64,000 nt of DNA from Christensenellaceae bacterium (lineage in GTDB: Bacteria; Bacillota; Clostridia; Christensenellales; Aristaeellaceae). The notes beneath the pieces were generated by a model. That model did not search any database and was not told the origin of the DNA. It worked only from the letters and a program-made list of their open reading frames with translations. This document shows, piece after piece, positions 16,505-23,918 of the stretch. The position numbers were made by a program, and so were the translations under genes. The stretch lies in contig JAFLST010000004.1 in assembly GCA_022510815.1 (NCBI GenBank), forward strand, positions 62,001 to 126,000, read 5' to 3'. Numbering within the stretch: the stretch's first letter is position 1; each line of letters begins with the position of its first letter.

Positions 16505-17065
16505 TTACGCCTCGGGCTCATCGTCAGCAACTTCGACAACCGTTTCAGCCGCCGCTTCCGCCTCAGGGGACGTCACGGGGACTTCCTTGACCTCTTCGGC
16601 TTCTTCCGCAGGTGCGGGCACAGGTTCGGGCGCGGGTTTCGCGGCCTGTCCGCCTTCGATCACAGCGTTCTTCTGCCCGGCGGACAGGGCGCTGTTCTCC
16701 TTCTCGAAGCTCACGCCCTGCACATGCACGTCCACACGGACAACATGCAGGCCCGTCATGGCCTCGATGGCCTTGCGCACATTCTCCTGCGCGTCATGGG
16801 CCGCCTTCTGGATGGGCGTGCCGTACTCCACCTGAACATAGAGGTCTACGCTGGCCTCCTCGGTGCCAATCTCAACCTTGACGCCCTTGGTGATGCCGCT
16901 CTTTTTCAGCAGGCCGCCGGAGACATTGCACATCCCGGCAATGCCCTCCACCTCGCCGGCCGCTACGCCCGCGATGGTCGCCACGACCTCATTGGCATAG
17001 GTGATGCTGTTGCTCTTCTCCGCGTCCGTTTCCACCGCGCGGGGGAGATTTTCCTTCTTTGCCAT
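16505..17065 (-). CDS. Asp23/Gls24 family envelope stress protein
   Basis: 186 residues. The Asp23 domain covers about 15-125: ITYANEVVATIAGVAAGEVEGI, LLKKSGITKGVKVEIG, VDLYVQVEYGTPIQKAAHDAQ and AIEAMTGLHVVRVDVHVQGV. A Pro/Glu/Val acidic tail of about 55 residues follows, similar in composition to that of its AmaP neighbour. The ATG at 17065 follows GGAGGTG; the 18 codons upstream overlap the promoter and are rejected. First gene of the long leftward operon. Confidence 0.9.
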   Translation of the reverse strand: MAKKENLPRAVETDAEKSNSITYANEVVATIAGVAAGEVEGIAGMCNVSGGLLKKSGITKGVKVEIGTEEASVDLYVQVEYGTPIQKAAHDAQENVRKAIEAMTGLHVVRVDVHVQGVSFEKENSALSAGQKNAVIEGGQAAKPAPEPVPAPAEEAEEVKEVPVTSPEAEAAAETVVEVADDEPEA

Positions 17066-17090
17066 ACTGATACACCTCCAATGATAAGAT

Positions 17091-17119
17091 AGTATAGCAC
17101 ACTTTCCCATGATTGACAA
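17091..17119 (-). promoter_or_regulatory. Strong promoter of the asp23-amaP-nusB operon
   Basis: Leftward -35 TTGTCA (17119-17114), 17 bp spacer, -10 TATACT (17096-17091), followed closely by GGAGGTG and the asp23 start, giving a very short leader. Confidence 0.88.
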
Positions 17120-17159
17120 GCATGGGGCATACGCCTATTTTGCGCGAATCCGCGCGTTT

Positions 17160-18941
17160 TTACGCTTCTTCCTTCGCCACAGGCACCAGCGCGATATGCA
17201 GTTCATCGAGCTGCTTCTGCTCGACCGCGCCGGGAGCGCCCATCATCAGGTCCTGCGCATTCTTGTTCATGGGGAACGGAATGACCTCGCGGATGGAGTC
17301 CTCGCCCGCCAGCAGCATGACCATGCGGTCCACGCCGGGAGCAATGCCCGCATGCGGCGGCGCGCCATAGCAGAAGGCGTTATACATGGCCGGGAACTTC
17401 GCTTTCACGTCCTCCTCGCCGAGGCGGACCATCTGGAAGGCCTTGATCATGATCTCCGGATCATGGTTCCGCACCGCGCCGGAGGACAGCTCCACGCCGT
17501 TGCAGACCAGATCGTACTGGAAGGCCGTGATGCTCAGCGGATCAACCTCGCCCGCCGCGGCCTTGTTCAGGATATCGAGACCGCCGTTGGGCATGGAGAA
17601 GGGATTGTGGCAGAACTCCAGCTCGCCGCTTTCCTCGCCGATCTCGTACATCGGGAAGTCGACGATCCAGCAGAACTCATAGCGCTCCGCGTCGATATGG
17701 TGCGGGCACAGATCAGCCAGCATCCGGCGCAGCACGCCCGCCGTCTTGAGGGCCGTCAGCTTCTTGCCGCAGGTCAGACCGACGAAGGTGTTGGGCTGCA
17801 GCTTTAGCTCCGCGACGACCTTCTCCGCCCGGTCCTTGACGAACTTCGCGATGCCGCCGGCGATCTCGCCCTTCTCGTCCAGCTTGAACCAGAACACCTT
17901 CTGCCCGGAAACAACCTCCACATCCGCGCAGAGCTTGTCAATCTGCTTGCGGGTCGCGGTCATGTCGGAGACGACCACAGCTTTGACCTCATTGCCCTCG
18001 AAGGGCCCGAAGCCGCAGTCAGCCAGCAGCGCCGTCGCGTCGGTCACGGTCAGGTCGATGCGCAGGTCGGGCTTGTCGGAACCGTAGGTCTCCATGGCCT
18101 GCGTATACGGGATGCGCTTGAAGGGCGCTTCGGAGGCGATGTTGTACTTGCCGTACTTGGCAAAGATCGGCGGCAGCACATCCTCCAGCACCGCGAAAAC
18201 GTCGTCCTGCGAGGCAAAGGCCATCTCCATGTCGAGCTGATAGAACTCGCCGGGGCTGCGGTCGCCGCGGGCGTCCTCGTCACGGAAGCAGGGCGCGATC
18301 TGGAAATAGCGGTCAAAGCCGGAGGTCATCAGGAGCTGCTTGAACTGCTGCGGGGCCTGCGGCAGCGCGTAGAACATGCCCGGATGCTTTCGGGCGGGCA
18401 CGAGATAGTCGCGGGCGCCCTCGGGAGACGAAGCCGTCAGGATGGGCGTGGTGATCTCGAGGAAGCCGTGGTCGTTCATGGCCTGACGCAGCGCGGACAC
18501 CACCTGACAGCGCATGACGATGTTTTTCTTCACATCAGGGTTGCGCAGGTCGAGGTAGCGGTACTTGAGGCGCAGGCTTTCGTCAGCCTCCTTGGAGCGG
18601 GTGACTTGGAAGGGCAGCTCGTTGTAGCGGCAGCGGCCCAGCACCTCGATGGTCTCGGGCACGACCTCGATGTCGCCGGTGGGCAGCTTGGGGTTCTTGC
18701 TGTCCCGCTCGCGCACGGTGCCGGTCACGGAGATGACGCTCTCCTTGTTCAGCGCCCGGATTGCCGCCATCTGCTCCGGGGTCTCGACCACGATCTGGGT
18801 CGTGCCGTAGAAGTCCCGCAGGACCACGAAGGCCAGATTGGCCGACACCTCGCGGACGTTCTCCATCCAGCCGGAAAGCTGCACGGTCTTGCCCGCGTCA
18901 GACAGGCGGAGTTCATTGCATGTATGGGTACGGTGCTGCAT
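17160..18941 (-). CDS. aspS: Aspartyl-tRNA synthetase
   Basis: 593 residues, the long bacterial class IIb form. It has the N-terminal OB-fold anticodon domain (GKTVQLSGWMENVRE, AFVVLRDFYGTTQIVVE), class II motif 2 in CFRDEDARGDRSPGEFYQLDMEM, the bacterial GAD insertion in the middle, and motif 3 near GAPPHAGIAPGVDRMVMLLAG. Whether it also charges tRNA-Asn depends on GatCAB elsewhere. It starts 6 bases after hisS and shares the T-box-controlled transcript. Confidence 0.97.
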   Translation of the reverse strand: MQHRTHTCNELRLSDAGKTVQLSGWMENVREVSANLAFVVLRDFYGTTQIVVETPEQMAAIRALNKESVISVTGTVRERDSKNPKLPTGDIEVVPETIEVLGRCRYNELPFQVTRSKEADESLRLKYRYLDLRNPDVKKNIVMRCQVVSALRQAMNDHGFLEITTPILTASSPEGARDYLVPARKHPGMFYALPQAPQQFKQLLMTSGFDRYFQIAPCFRDEDARGDRSPGEFYQLDMEMAFASQDDVFAVLEDVLPPIFAKYGKYNIASEAPFKRIPYTQAMETYGSDKPDLRIDLTVTDATALLADCGFGPFEGNEVKAVVVSDMTATRKQIDKLCADVEVVSGQKVFWFKLDEKGEIAGGIAKFVKDRAEKVVAELKLQPNTFVGLTCGKKLTALKTAGVLRRMLADLCPHHIDAERYEFCWIVDFPMYEIGEESGELEFCHNPFSMPNGGLDILNKAAAGEVDPLSITAFQYDLVCNGVELSSGAVRNHDPEIMIKAFQMVRLGEEDVKAKFPAMYNAFCYGAPPHAGIAPGVDRMVMLLAGEDSIREVIPFPMNKNAQDLMMGAPGAVEQKQLDELHIALVPVAKEEA

Positions 18942-18947
18942 AATCGC

Positions 18948-20225
18948 TCATTCCTCGCTTTCGTTCTTCAGCATAGTCTTGACCGCCTCGGGCATATCGG
19001 CGAGCGCGGCCTCCTGCTCCTGATGCAGGCGCATATCCTTGATGGTCGCCTTGCCGGACGCCACCTCATCGTCGCCGAGGGTGACGCACAGCCGCGCGCC
19101 GGTCTTGTTGGCAAACTTGAACTGAGCCTTGAGGCTTCGGGTGCAGTGATCCATATCGGCCCTGATGCCCGCATTCCGCAGCGCCTGCACGAGCTGGAAG
19201 GCCGGGAGCTTCCCCTGTCCCATGTAGGTGACGAACACGTCGTACTGCTCGGGCTTGGGAATCTCGATGCCCTCGGACTCCAGCAGCATCAGCACGCGCT
19301 CGATGCCCATGCCAAAGCCAGCCGCGGGCATTGCGGGTCCGCCGAGCTCCTCGACGAGGTTGTCGTATCGCCCGCCGCCGCACACGGTCAGGTTGCCGTC
19401 CTTGGTGGCGGTGATCAGCTCGAACACCGTCTTGGTGTAGTAGTCGAGGCCGCGGACGACCCGGGTATCCACCTGATACGGGATGCCGCTCAGGTCAAGG
19501 CAGGTCTTGAGCTGCTCGAAATGCGCGGCGCACTCCTCGCACAGCATGTCGATCGTCGCAGGCGCGTCCTTAACCAGCTCCTGACAGCGCTTTTCCTTGC
19601 AGTCCAGCATGCGCATGGGGTTGCGCTCGAAGCGTCCTTTGCAGGTCTCGCACATGCCGCCCACACGCTCGCCGAGGAAGTTCTTGAGCTCCGCGTGGTA
19701 CTTCGGGCGGCACTTGGGGCATCCGATGGAGTTGATGTGCACCGTCAGGTTGCTGACGCCCAGATTCTTGAACAGGCTGTAGGCCAGCAGGATCAGCTCC
19801 GCGTCGACGGTGGCCTCCTGCGCGCCGAAGCACTCCATGCCAAACTGGTGATGCTCCCGCAGGCGGCCGCTCTGGGGCGCTTCGTAGCGGAAGACGGGAG
19901 CGCTCAGGTAATACATCTTCTGGGGCAGCGCACCCGCGTACAGGCCGCTCTCGAGGAACGCGCGGACAACGCCCGCCGTGCCCTCCGGACGCAGCGTAAT
20001 GGAGCGGTCACCCTTATCCGTGAAGGTGTACATCTCCTTCTGCACGATGTCGGTGGTGTCGCCGACGCCGCGCTGGAACAGCTCCGTGTGCTCGAACACG
20101 GGGGTGCGCACTTCACGGTAACCCGCCTGCGCCGCCGCCCGCCGCATCCTGCTCTCCACATACTGCCACCGGTAGGAATCCTCCGGCAGCACGTCCTTCG
20201 TGCCCTTTGGTGCCTGCGTCAACAT
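18948..20225 (-). CDS. hisS: Histidyl-tRNA synthetase
   Basis: 425 residues, class II synthetase. It begins MLTQAPKGTKDVLPEDSYRW, has motif 2 in LRPEGTAGVVRAFLE and VFRYEAPQSGRLREHHQFGME, the histidine-A motif RGLDYYTKTVFE, and motif 3 in MPAAGFGMGIERVLMLLE. A conserved Cys-rich insert (CPKC at about 183-186 and CETC, with RCQEL) is a clostridial feature. The ATG at 20225 has AAAGGAGG upstream; the long upstream open extension is the T-box leader, not protein. First gene of hisS-aspS. Confidence 0.97.
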   Translation of the reverse strand: MLTQAPKGTKDVLPEDSYRWQYVESRMRRAAAQAGYREVRTPVFEHTELFQRGVGDTTDIVQKEMYTFTDKGDRSITLRPEGTAGVVRAFLESGLYAGALPQKMYYLSAPVFRYEAPQSGRLREHHQFGMECFGAQEATVDAELILLAYSLFKNLGVSNLTVHINSIGCPKCRPKYHAELKNFLGERVGGMCETCKGRFERNPMRMLDCKEKRCQELVKDAPATIDMLCEECAAHFEQLKTCLDLSGIPYQVDTRVVRGLDYYTKTVFELITATKDGNLTVCGGGRYDNLVEELGGPAMPAAGFGMGIERVLMLLESEGIEIPKPEQYDVFVTYMGQGKLPAFQLVQALRNAGIRADMDHCTRSLKAQFKFANKTGARLCVTLGDDEVASGKATIKDMRLHQEQEAALADMPEAVKTMLKNESEE

Positions 20226-20255
20226 GGGTTTTCCTCCTTTTCGCCGCGCGGATAC

Positions 20256-20485
20256 AAAAAAGCCCCGCGCAGATCGCATGAACTGCATGGGGCGAATCAG
20301 CTTCGCGGTGCCACCCAATTTCACGGCCTTGTCAGCCGCCTCGTCTCCCCCTGTATCGCGAGGAACGCGTCCGACTCTCATCGGATGGCTCCGGGTTGTC
20401 CGGCACGCGCTTCCGTCGGGAGCTTGCAGCCTGTGGCTCCCTCTCTGACAGGCGGTGTCGCGCGTGTCCTGCCCTTCCTTGCCGA
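20256..20485 (-). promoter_or_regulatory. T-box riboswitch leader of hisS-aspS
   Basis: The leftward leader holds the conserved T-box sequence GGGTGGCACCGCG (20315-20303), which pairs with the acceptor end of uncharged tRNA. It is followed by a terminator hairpin GCCCC (20293-20289) with GGGGC (20266-20262) and six U (20261-20256). Upstream there is a stem GGGAGC/GCTCCC (20441-20436 with 20423-20418) preceded by AGAGA, as in Stem I. A histidine or aspartate codon as specifier is expected; it could not be assigned with confidence. The leader before the T-box is short, about 170 bases. Confidence 0.88.
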
Positions 20486-20490
20486 TTGGT

Positions 20491-20519
20491 ATTGTAGCAG
20501 GTTTCCTGTAAATTGTCAA
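20491..20519 (-). promoter_or_regulatory. Promoter of the hisS-aspS T-box transcript
   Basis: Leftward -35 TTGACA (20519-20514, perfect), 17 bp spacer, -10 TACAAT (20496-20491). Confidence 0.9.
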
Positions 20520-20601
20520 CGCCCGGTCCGGCGTTTCCTTGACATGGCGAAAACAGGTATGATATCATGATCCGGCTTATGATTCCGTGGAGGCTCATGA
20601 T

Positions 20602-21351
20602 ATGAAAAGCATGCTGAAGCTGACCGTCCTCTTCTGCCTGTGCCTGACGCTGGCGCTGCCCTCTGCGTGTGCTGAATCCTCTCTGCGGGGCTATACGGCG
20701 CAGGACGGCTATGTCTATCTGACCCTCGGCACCTATCCGCAGACGGCGGAGGGCGATATCCGGCCCATCCTCTGGCGCGTGCTGACCGTGGAGGAGGACA
20801 GGGCGTATCTCTGCAGCGAATACATCCTGCTAGCCCACCGCATCCATCCCGACGACAAGGAGTACATCGCCTTCGGCGCCGACCTGAAGCAGACTGAGAT
20901 CTGGGACTACATGAACAACGAGATGCTCCCCGCTTATTTTACCGAGGAGGAGCGTTCGCTGATCGTCGACACGCCGGAATTCGGCCAGCTCTTCCTGCTC
21001 TCCCGGGAGGACCTGAACAACCGCGACATCGGCTTCGGCACCGACACGGCCCGCAAGGCGTGGGGCACCGATTACGCTTTCAACAATACTGACGAGCGGT
21101 TTGAGAACCTCTTCCGCTACAGCAACGCCCGCGGCGCGCACAGCCCCTACTGGACGCGCACCCAGAGCACCACGCACAATTATGGCGGGGTGTGCACCAA
21201 AGCGGAGGGCAATCTGGGGTACATCCGCGTGGTGGTGGCGGACGAAGGCTGCCGTCCCGCGTGCTATCTCGACCTGACTGCATTGACCGTCACCGGCGGC
21301 AGCGGCACCATGGACAATCCCTACACCGTGGGCGCAGCCGCCGCGGAATGA
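20602..21351 (+). CDS. Secreted DUF6273-like protein
   Basis: 249 residues. A signal peptide covers about 1-25 (MLKLTVLFCLCLTLALPSACA then ESS), possibly a lipoprotein-like site but without a clear lipobox. The mature part has YVYLTLGTYPQTAEGD, ILWRVLTVEEDRAYLCSEYIL, a FLLSREDLNNRDIGF segment and PYWTRTQSTT...GYIRVVVADEGCRPACYLDL, which matches DUF6273 domains common in gut Clostridia. The function is unknown. ATG at 20602 follows GGAGG at 8 bases. Confidence 0.75.
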   Translation: MKSMLKLTVLFCLCLTLALPSACAESSLRGYTAQDGYVYLTLGTYPQTAEGDIRPILWRVLTVEEDRAYLCSEYILLAHRIHPDDKEYIAFGADLKQTEIWDYMNNEMLPAYFTEEERSLIVDTPEFGQLFLLSREDLNNRDIGFGTDTARKAWGTDYAFNNTDERFENLFRYSNARGAHSPYWTRTQSTTHNYGGVCTKAEGNLGYIRVVVADEGCRPACYLDLTALTVTGGSGTMDNPYTVGAAAAE

Positions 21352-21374
21352 GCGCATCGCAAGGAGCATACACC

Positions 21375-21818
21375 ATGTCTGAGCAAGAGATGATCTCCTT
21401 CCTGATCCGGGCGAAGAAGGCCACCTATGCCGGCAAGGGCCCGGAAGCGGCTTCGTCCCGGCCCCATTCCCACGACCTGCACTACCGCGAAGGCCAACTG
21501 CTGTACATCGACAGCTATCTGGGCGGCGGCAGGTTCGCAGGCGAAGAAGCATTGTGGGCGGAGGACGCGCCTGTCTGGAGCATGAATTACGCCGGACGCG
21601 TGACGGGTCAGCCCTTCAGCGGGGATTTTCTCAAGGAAGCGCTGCGCCATGTCACGCCGGACATGCCCTATCGCGGGCCCTCGCGTTATGTCAGCGGCGG
21701 CTATGCCTACGAATGCGAGGCCGACGGCGATTTCGCGTGGTTTCAGGGGCGCGAGCGCATTCTGTGGCAGGGACAGGAAATCTATGAGTGCTTCTTCCAC
21801 GGCGGGCTGATCGAATGA
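21375..21818 (+). CDS. DUF5680 family protein
   Basis: 147 residues, cytoplasmic. The start MSEQEMISFLIRAKKATYAGKG and the middle SSRPHSHDLHYREGQLLYID are the pattern of DUF5680 proteins, often annotated as small XRE-linked or stand-alone domains; the C-terminus GFAWFQG...ERILWQGQEIYECFFHGGLIE completes it. Function unknown. The ATG at 21375 has AAGGAG 8 bases upstream. Its stop overlaps the start of the following pseudouridine synthase gene (ATGA). Confidence 0.75.
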   Translation: MSEQEMISFLIRAKKATYAGKGPEAASSRPHSHDLHYREGQLLYIDSYLGGGRFAGEEALWAEDAPVWSMNYAGRVTGQPFSGDFLKEALRHVTPDMPYRGPSRYVSGGYAYECEADGDFAWFQGRERILWQGQEIYECFFHGGLIE

Positions 21819-22699
21819 GCCGCGCGTCCGTGAATTATCTTGTTCCGCCGGAGCTGGCCGGCAGAAAGCTCCGGGACATCCTGCGGCAGGAAATGCGCGT
21901 CAGCTACGGCGCGATGAAGTCCGCCAAGTGGGACGGGCGCATCCTGCTGGACGGCGTGCCCGCGGCAGTGAACAGTATCGTCCGCGAGGGACAGGTCATC
22001 ACCATGCGCTGGCCGGACAACGCGCCCGCCTACGCGCTCAAGCCCTACAGCCTGCCGCTGACCATCCCCTATGAGGACGACCACCTGCTCGTCATCGACA
22101 AGCCCGCGCCGCTGGCCAGTCAGTCCGGGGCAGGTCACCCGGACGATTCGCTGGAAAACGCGCTGTACGCCCGTTTCGGCTGCCCGGACGACTTCATTTA
22201 TCGCCCGGTGAACCGCCTTGACAGGGGCACCAGCGGCCTGATGGTCGTCGCGAAGAACGCCCACGCCCAGCACAGGCTGCAGGAGATGCTGCACACGTCG
22301 GATTTTTCCCGCGTCTATCTGGCGGTGACGGAGGGCATTCCCACGCCGCTGTCCGGCGTCATTGACGCACCCATCGCCAAGGAGGACGCCGCCAGCATCC
22401 GGCGCGTGATCAGCGAGATGGGCAAGCCGTCCCTTACGCGATACGAGACGCTGCAGACCTCTGATTCCCGGGCGCTGGTGAGGCTCCGGCTGGAAACGGG
22501 TCGGACACATCAGATCCGGGTGCATCTGGCGCATCTGGGATGCCCGGTCTGCGGAGATTTCCTCTACGGCACCGAATTGCCGGAGCTGCCCGGCCGCTTT
22601 GCCCTGCACTCGGCGGAGCTGGCGCTGCTGCACCCCTTCACCGGGGAAGCCCTGCGCCTGTCCTCTCCCCTGCCGCAGGCGCTGCAAAGCCTGTTATAA
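21815..22699 (+). CDS. RluA family pseudouridine synthase
   Basis: 294 residues. An S4-like N-terminus (LAGRKLRDILRQEMRVSYGAMKSAKW) precedes the catalytic domain: VIDKPAPLASQSG, the active-site block FIYRPVNRLDRGTSGLMVVAKNA containing the catalytic aspartate, and RLRLETGRTHQIRVHLAHLG. It converts uridine to pseudouridine in rRNA or tRNA; the RluD, RluC or RluA type cannot be fixed by eye. Start overlaps the preceding stop; its last 6 bases overlap the convergent pyruvyltransferase gene. Confidence 0.93.
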   Translation: MSRASVNYLVPPELAGRKLRDILRQEMRVSYGAMKSAKWDGRILLDGVPAAVNSIVREGQVITMRWPDNAPAYALKPYSLPLTIPYEDDHLLVIDKPAPLASQSGAGHPDDSLENALYARFGCPDDFIYRPVNRLDRGTSGLMVVAKNAHAQHRLQEMLHTSDFSRVYLAVTEGIPTPLSGVIDAPIAKEDAASIRRVISEMGKPSLTRYETLQTSDSRALVRLRLETGRTHQIRVHLAHLGCPVCGDFLYGTELPELPGRFALHSAELALLHPFTGEALRLSSPLPQALQSLL

Positions 22700-23761
22700 C
22701 ACCTTGTCAATAGCCTGTTTCAGCCAATCAAGTCCGCGTTCCCGCTCCCGGGACAGCCGCCGATTCACATCGTTCCAGTCGGGATTCGCCGTGTCCGTCA
22801 GCCCCAGCATCCGCAGGAGCTGATCGACGCGGCTGTTTTTGCTTTCGGGATCAGCCTCGCGGTAGCGCCGCATCAGGGTGAAGGGCCTGTTCAGCACGCA
22901 GGAGAAGGCCGCGCCGTGGAAGCTGTCCGTCATGATGTGCGCCGCGCCGTTCAGCAGTCCGAGCCATCTGTCCGGCGACACGTCCTCCGCCAGCGGCAGA
23001 CCTGACAAATAAGCGCCCTCCGTCTTGGGCACCACCAGCGCGGCGACGCCCAGACGCGCCGACAGCGCCCGCACTTCCTGCCAGTAGCTGTCCTGATCGC
23101 CGATGAAATAGCACAGCAGATAAGGCTCCTGCTGATCGACGGGCTTTGCCAGCGCCTGCCACTGCTCCCGGGTTCGGAGCATCACCGGGTCCGGCATGAC
23201 GACGGGACTTGAACCCGTCATCCGTTTGATCAGCGCCGCGCCTTCCTCCTCGCGAACCGACACGGCGGAAAAGCCCTCCACCAGCCTTGCCATGCGCCGG
23301 GATTTCGCTGGGGACGGCAGCTCCTTCACGCCCAGAGACGGGGCGTAGGCAATGCGCGGCTTGTCCGCAAAATCAAGGAAATAAGCAGGGTTTAGCCACA
23401 CCGGCGACCACACCTGATCCGACCCGGCCATCAGCAGATCATAGCGTTGCGCCGCCCGTTTAAGCGCCGCCCGATCCCGGCAAGGCTCCGACAGTGTCAG
23501 GTGTTCATGCAGGAAGCGCTCATGCAGTTCATTGGTCGCGCCGTAGGATCGCACGCGGCGCTTGCGCATCCCTTCCAGCACCAGAGACGGCGAATTGCCG
23601 CTCGCCAGCAGATTGCGCAGCTTTTCCGCTCGGGAAGGGCGGTAGTCGATATCCTCCGCTTGGTATCCCATGTCCTTCAGCGCGCTCTGCAGCGCCAGCG
23701 CCTGCAGCACGGAGCCGTAATTATCATTATGCAGAAAGGTCATGATGCCGATCCGAGTCAT
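22694..23761 (-). CDS. Polysaccharide pyruvyl transferase family protein
   Basis: 355 residues. N-terminus MTRIGIMTFLHNDNYGSVLQALALQ has the N-x-G-S/A motif of the CsaB/WcaK-type family, followed by MAGSDQVWSPVWLNPAYFLDF (the G-S-D-Q-V-W signature), RIAYAPSLG and a C-terminal AHIMTDSFHGAAFSCVLNRPF block with the catalytic-region histidine. Members add pyruvyl ketals to cell surface glycans. It is transcribed alone from a strong promoter; no polysaccharide cluster is adjacent. Confidence 0.9.
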   Translation of the reverse strand: MTRIGIMTFLHNDNYGSVLQALALQSALKDMGYQAEDIDYRPSRAEKLRNLLASGNSPSLVLEGMRKRRVRSYGATNELHERFLHEHLTLSEPCRDRAALKRAAQRYDLLMAGSDQVWSPVWLNPAYFLDFADKPRIAYAPSLGVKELPSPAKSRRMARLVEGFSAVSVREEEGAALIKRMTGSSPVVMPDPVMLRTREQWQALAKPVDQQEPYLLCYFIGDQDSYWQEVRALSARLGVAALVVPKTEGAYLSGLPLAEDVSPDRWLGLLNGAAHIMTDSFHGAAFSCVLNRPFTLMRRYREADPESKNSRVDQLLRMLGLTDTANPDWNDVNRRLSRERERGLDWLKQAIDKVL

Positions 23762-23782
23762 CCCGTTCACCTCGCCAGCGCC

Positions 23783-23811
23783 ATTATACACGGAAAAACC
23801 GCCCGTTGCAA
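23783..23811 (-). promoter_or_regulatory. Promoter of the pyruvyl transferase gene
   Basis: Leftward -35 TTGCAA (23811-23806), 17 bp spacer, -10 TATAAT (23788-23783), 22 bp before the start at 23761. Confidence 0.85.
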
Positions 23812-23918
23812 CGCCGCCGCGACATTTCCCGCGTCATGTCCCGAAACGGCTGGATTTTTCACTGATAATATGATATAATGCAGTATCCATGCACGATCAT
23901 TGGAGGCGAAGAAAGCCC

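Noticed and set aside
15221..17092. A 623-codon rightward frame opposite nusB, amaP and asp23
   Set aside because: Rich in Arg/His/Leu, without recognisable domain, while the leftward genes have conserved motifs and ribosome sites.
17146..17160. A GC-rich hairpin with TTTTT on the plus strand just before the aspS stop
   Set aside because: It would terminate rightward transcription, but no rightward gene lies upstream; it is too short and misplaced for aspS.
20526..20560. A promoter for the DUF6273 gene with TTGACA followed by TATGAT
   Set aside because: The spacing between the boxes is 13 bp, too short for sigma-A; a weaker alternative -35 at 17 bp matches poorly.
18384..20570. A very long rightward open frame (728 codons) through aspS and hisS
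   Set aside because: It is the antisense of two clearly conserved synthetase genes with all class II motifs. High GC favours long spurious frames on the opposite strand.
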